Source: a virus. From it: a stretch of 29,395 nt of DNA. The DNA is taken from positions 1 to 29,395 of the IMG/VR virus record IMGVR_UViG_3300042293_000560, one strand, 5' to 3'. Numbering within the stretch: the first letter of the stretch is position 1; every line of letters starts with the position of its first letter. Below the pieces are notes generated by a model. The model was not told the DNA's origin. It worked only from the letters and a program-made list of their open reading frames with translations, and searched no databases. Shown piece after piece: positions 27,828 through 29,395 of the stretch. The position numbers were made by a program, and so were the translations under genes.

Positions 27828-29395
27828 ATGGCATTAATGGCGGATCGCGTCCGAGAGACGACGACCACGGCAGGCACGGGCACGGTGACGCTTGACGGCG
27901 CCGCGATTGGATACCAGAGCTTCGGGACCGCCTTTGGATCTGGCGCCCTGGTGTACTACGTGATTGCCGGTCCGGTGGAATGGGAGATCGGCATCGGCAC
28001 CACGGGCGCCGGCACGCTCGCACGCACGACGGTGCTGCAATCCACCAACGGCGATGCGCTGGTCCCGTTTTCGGCTGGCCAGAAAGACGTGTTCTGCGCG
28101 TACGTGGCTGATCGAGCGGTGACGACCAGCGATGCGGCGGCGCTCACCAACAAGACGATTGACAGCTACACGAATTTTGTCGGCGCCAATCAGCTGCACA
28201 TAAAGTGCAAGGCGATGGCGAACTTGGCGAAGGGCACGGTGTGCAAGATCACCGGATGGAATGCCGGAGAAAACGCCGTCGAAGTGGACGCCATGACGTC
28301 GACGGCCGATCTCGCGTTCGGCGTGATGTATACCGCGCTGACCACGGGATCGTTCGGCGAGATCATTAACACGGGCTATCTCGAAGGGATCAACACCAAC
28401 GCGTATGCTCCGGGCACGATCCTTTACCCGAACGGCACCGGCGGCTTTACGTCGACCAAGCCGACGAGCGGCACATATCAGGCGTGCGCGTATGTGCTGC
28501 GTCAGCAGAGCGTAAACGGTACGATCTATGTGGAGTTCACGAATCCGAATCAGGTCGAGGCCAGCACTAACACAGGCAACACGCTCGTGTTGCGCGACGG
28601 CAGCGGCAACTTTGCGGCGGGCACGATTACGGCCGCGGCGCAGGTGGTCACGGGTGACGCGCAGGTCAATGGTATGGCGAAGCTCTATGGGCCAAACGGC
28701 TCAACTATCCTGAACCTGCGGGATAGTTCCGGGACCGTTGATGCAAGAGAGTGGTCGTTTCGTATGGTTAGCGGAGCACTTGAAATCCGCTCTGTAACAG
28801 ATGCCAACGCGACGCAAACTACGGTTGTCTCATTTGCTCGTGCTGGCAACATAACTGTTCCCGGTAGCATCTTGGTTTCGGGGAACTCAACAGTCACTGG
28901 CGACCTCACCGTGGATACGTCCACGTTAAAGGTGGACGCGGCAAACAACCGCGTAGGCGTTAACACAGCGACACCAGCCACCACGCTCGATGTGAACGGC
29001 GCCACGACGCTGCGTGGTAACGTGTCGTTTTTGGCTGACGCCACGCACGATATCGGAGCATCGGCATCGGCTCGACCGCGCAACGTCTACACGTCTGGCG
29101 ATGCGTTTGTTGCTGGCGTTCGCGTGGGTCGAGGGGCGGGCGCGGTTACAAGCAATACCGCCGTAGGCACTAGCGCGCTAAACAGCGCATCGCTGACGGG
29201 TGGCAACAACAGTGCCATTGGCGCAAGCGCCATGTTAGGCAACACCACAGGTGTTAGCAACAGTGCCGTGGGCGCGACCGCCTTGGCAAGCAACACCACG
29301 GGCAGCAGCAACATTGCCATCGGCTCGCAAGCCCTGCTAAGTAATACCACGGGTGGGGTTAACAGTGCTGTCGGCAGTAATGCTTTGCAGTTTAA
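27828..29395 (+). CDS. Tail fibre / adhesin-like protein (partial, runs off the window)
   Basis: Open from ATG 27828 to the right edge with no stop (522 codons plus two bases visible). It begins MALMADRVRETTTTAGTGTV, the start pattern of many phage fibre proteins, then a beta-rich part (residues ~100-250: TNKTIDSY, KCKAMANLAKGTVCKITGW, GLEG-type turns), then fibre stalk-like segments (GNFAAGTIT, VDAANNRVGVNT, DATHDIGASASARPRNVYTSGDA). From codon 443 comes a run of 17-residue repeats of the N(S/T)A(V/I)G...AL...NTTG type, seen in trimeric adhesins and fibres, where they form a beta roll. It probably binds the host surface. No chaperone domain is visible as the end is missing. From about 28680 on base use becomes less GC-rich. 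Confidence 0.85.
   Translation, partial: MALMADRVRETTTTAGTGTVTLDGAAIGYQSFGTAFGSGALVYYVIAGPVEWEIGIGTTGAGTLARTTVLQSTNGDALVPFSAGQKDVFCAYVADRAVTTSDAAALTNKTIDSYTNFVGANQLHIKCKAMANLAKGTVCKITGWNAGENAVEVDAMTSTADLAFGVMYTALTTGSFGEIINTGYLEGINTNAYAPGTILYPNGTGGFTSTKPTSGTYQACAYVLRQQSVNGTIYVEFTNPNQVEASTNTGNTLVLRDGSGNFAAGTITAAAQVVTGDAQVNGMAKLYGPNGSTILNLRDSSGTVDAREWSFRMVSGALEIRSVTDANATQTTVVSFARAGNITVPGSILVSGNSTVTGDLTVDTSTLKVDAANNRVGVNTATPATTLDVNGATTLRGNVSFLADATHDIGASASARPRNVYTSGDAFVAGVRVGRGAGAVTSNTAVGTSALNSASLTGGNNSAIGASAMLGNTTGVSNSAVGATALASNTTGSSNIAIGSQALLSNTTGGVNSAVGSNALQF
29154..29395 (+). repeat. 17-residue adhesin-like repeats in the tail fibre
   Basis: Repeat starts at 29154, 29208, 29259, 29310 and 29361 (the first unit 18 codons, the following three 17 codons each). 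Each unit has N-S/T-A-V/I-G at its start, A-L/M in the middle and NTTG near the end. The array continues past the window. Confidence 0.85.

Noticed and set aside
1-29395. tRNA genes, CRISPR arrays, insertion sequences, integrase and attachment sites
   Set aside because: I scanned for tRNA-like T-arm patterns, spaced direct repeats, transposase motifs and tyrosine or serine recombinase motifs and saw none. A covariance-model search would be needed to exclude tRNAs fully.

Overview
The window is a GC-rich (by eye about 60% or more) tailed double-stranded DNA bacteriophage segment. Every convincing gene is on the + strand. The phage type follows from a tape measure protein, an HK97-type head set (terminase, portal-MuF, S78 prohead protease, HK97-fold capsid, two head-tail connectors), a lysis cassette and a tail fibre. 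A tape measure without any visible sheath or contractile baseplate gene suggests a siphovirus, but the genes between the two window ends are missing. Strong GGAGG ribosome binding sites and the absence of spanin- or lipoprotein-type genes do not settle the host. I see no integrase, excisionase or repressor, so nothing here points to lysogeny.

Layout: 1-9836 holds the end of an unidentified tail gene, the tape measure, a tail protein, a 1614-residue tail-tip protein with fibronectin-like repeats, a GT-B glycosyltransferase, then a lysis group (membrane protein, M15 endolysin, holin). 9837-10636 is a non-coding hub with two strong terminator hairpins, a repeated 23-nt element and the first of two near-identical early promoters. 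10637-15177 is a tightly overlapped early operon: ERF annealing protein, a HNH endonuclease, two DNA-binding-like proteins and many small unknowns. 15174 starts a second copy of the same promoter/5'-hairpin/ribosome-site cassette. It drives a small membrane protein, a DEDDy exonuclease, a VRR-NUC nuclease and small unknowns, and may read on into the packaging genes. 17872-27110 is the packaging and head module: small terminase candidate, SAM methyltransferase, large terminase, portal-MuF fusion, protease, capsid, a second glycosyltransferase, and two connectors. 27381-29395 holds a small structural protein and a tail fibre that runs off the end.

How it works together: the early genes look like a recombination/nuclease set (annealing protein, exonuclease, resolvase-like nuclease, HNH), with no polymerase or helicase in view. 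Three enzymes normally linked to glycan making or modification (two glycosyltransferases and a methyltransferase) sit inside three different virion-building modules, overlapping or abutting virion genes. My leading hypothesis for an undescribed system is that they decorate the virion (capsid and tail) or remodel the host surface late in infection. This is inference from family and position. Other points of note are the duplicated promoter-hairpin cassette, a cluster of DnaA-box-like 9-mers in and after the large terminase gene, strong excess of the palindrome GGCGCC, and a shared C-terminal peptide on two adjacent DNA-binding-like proteins.
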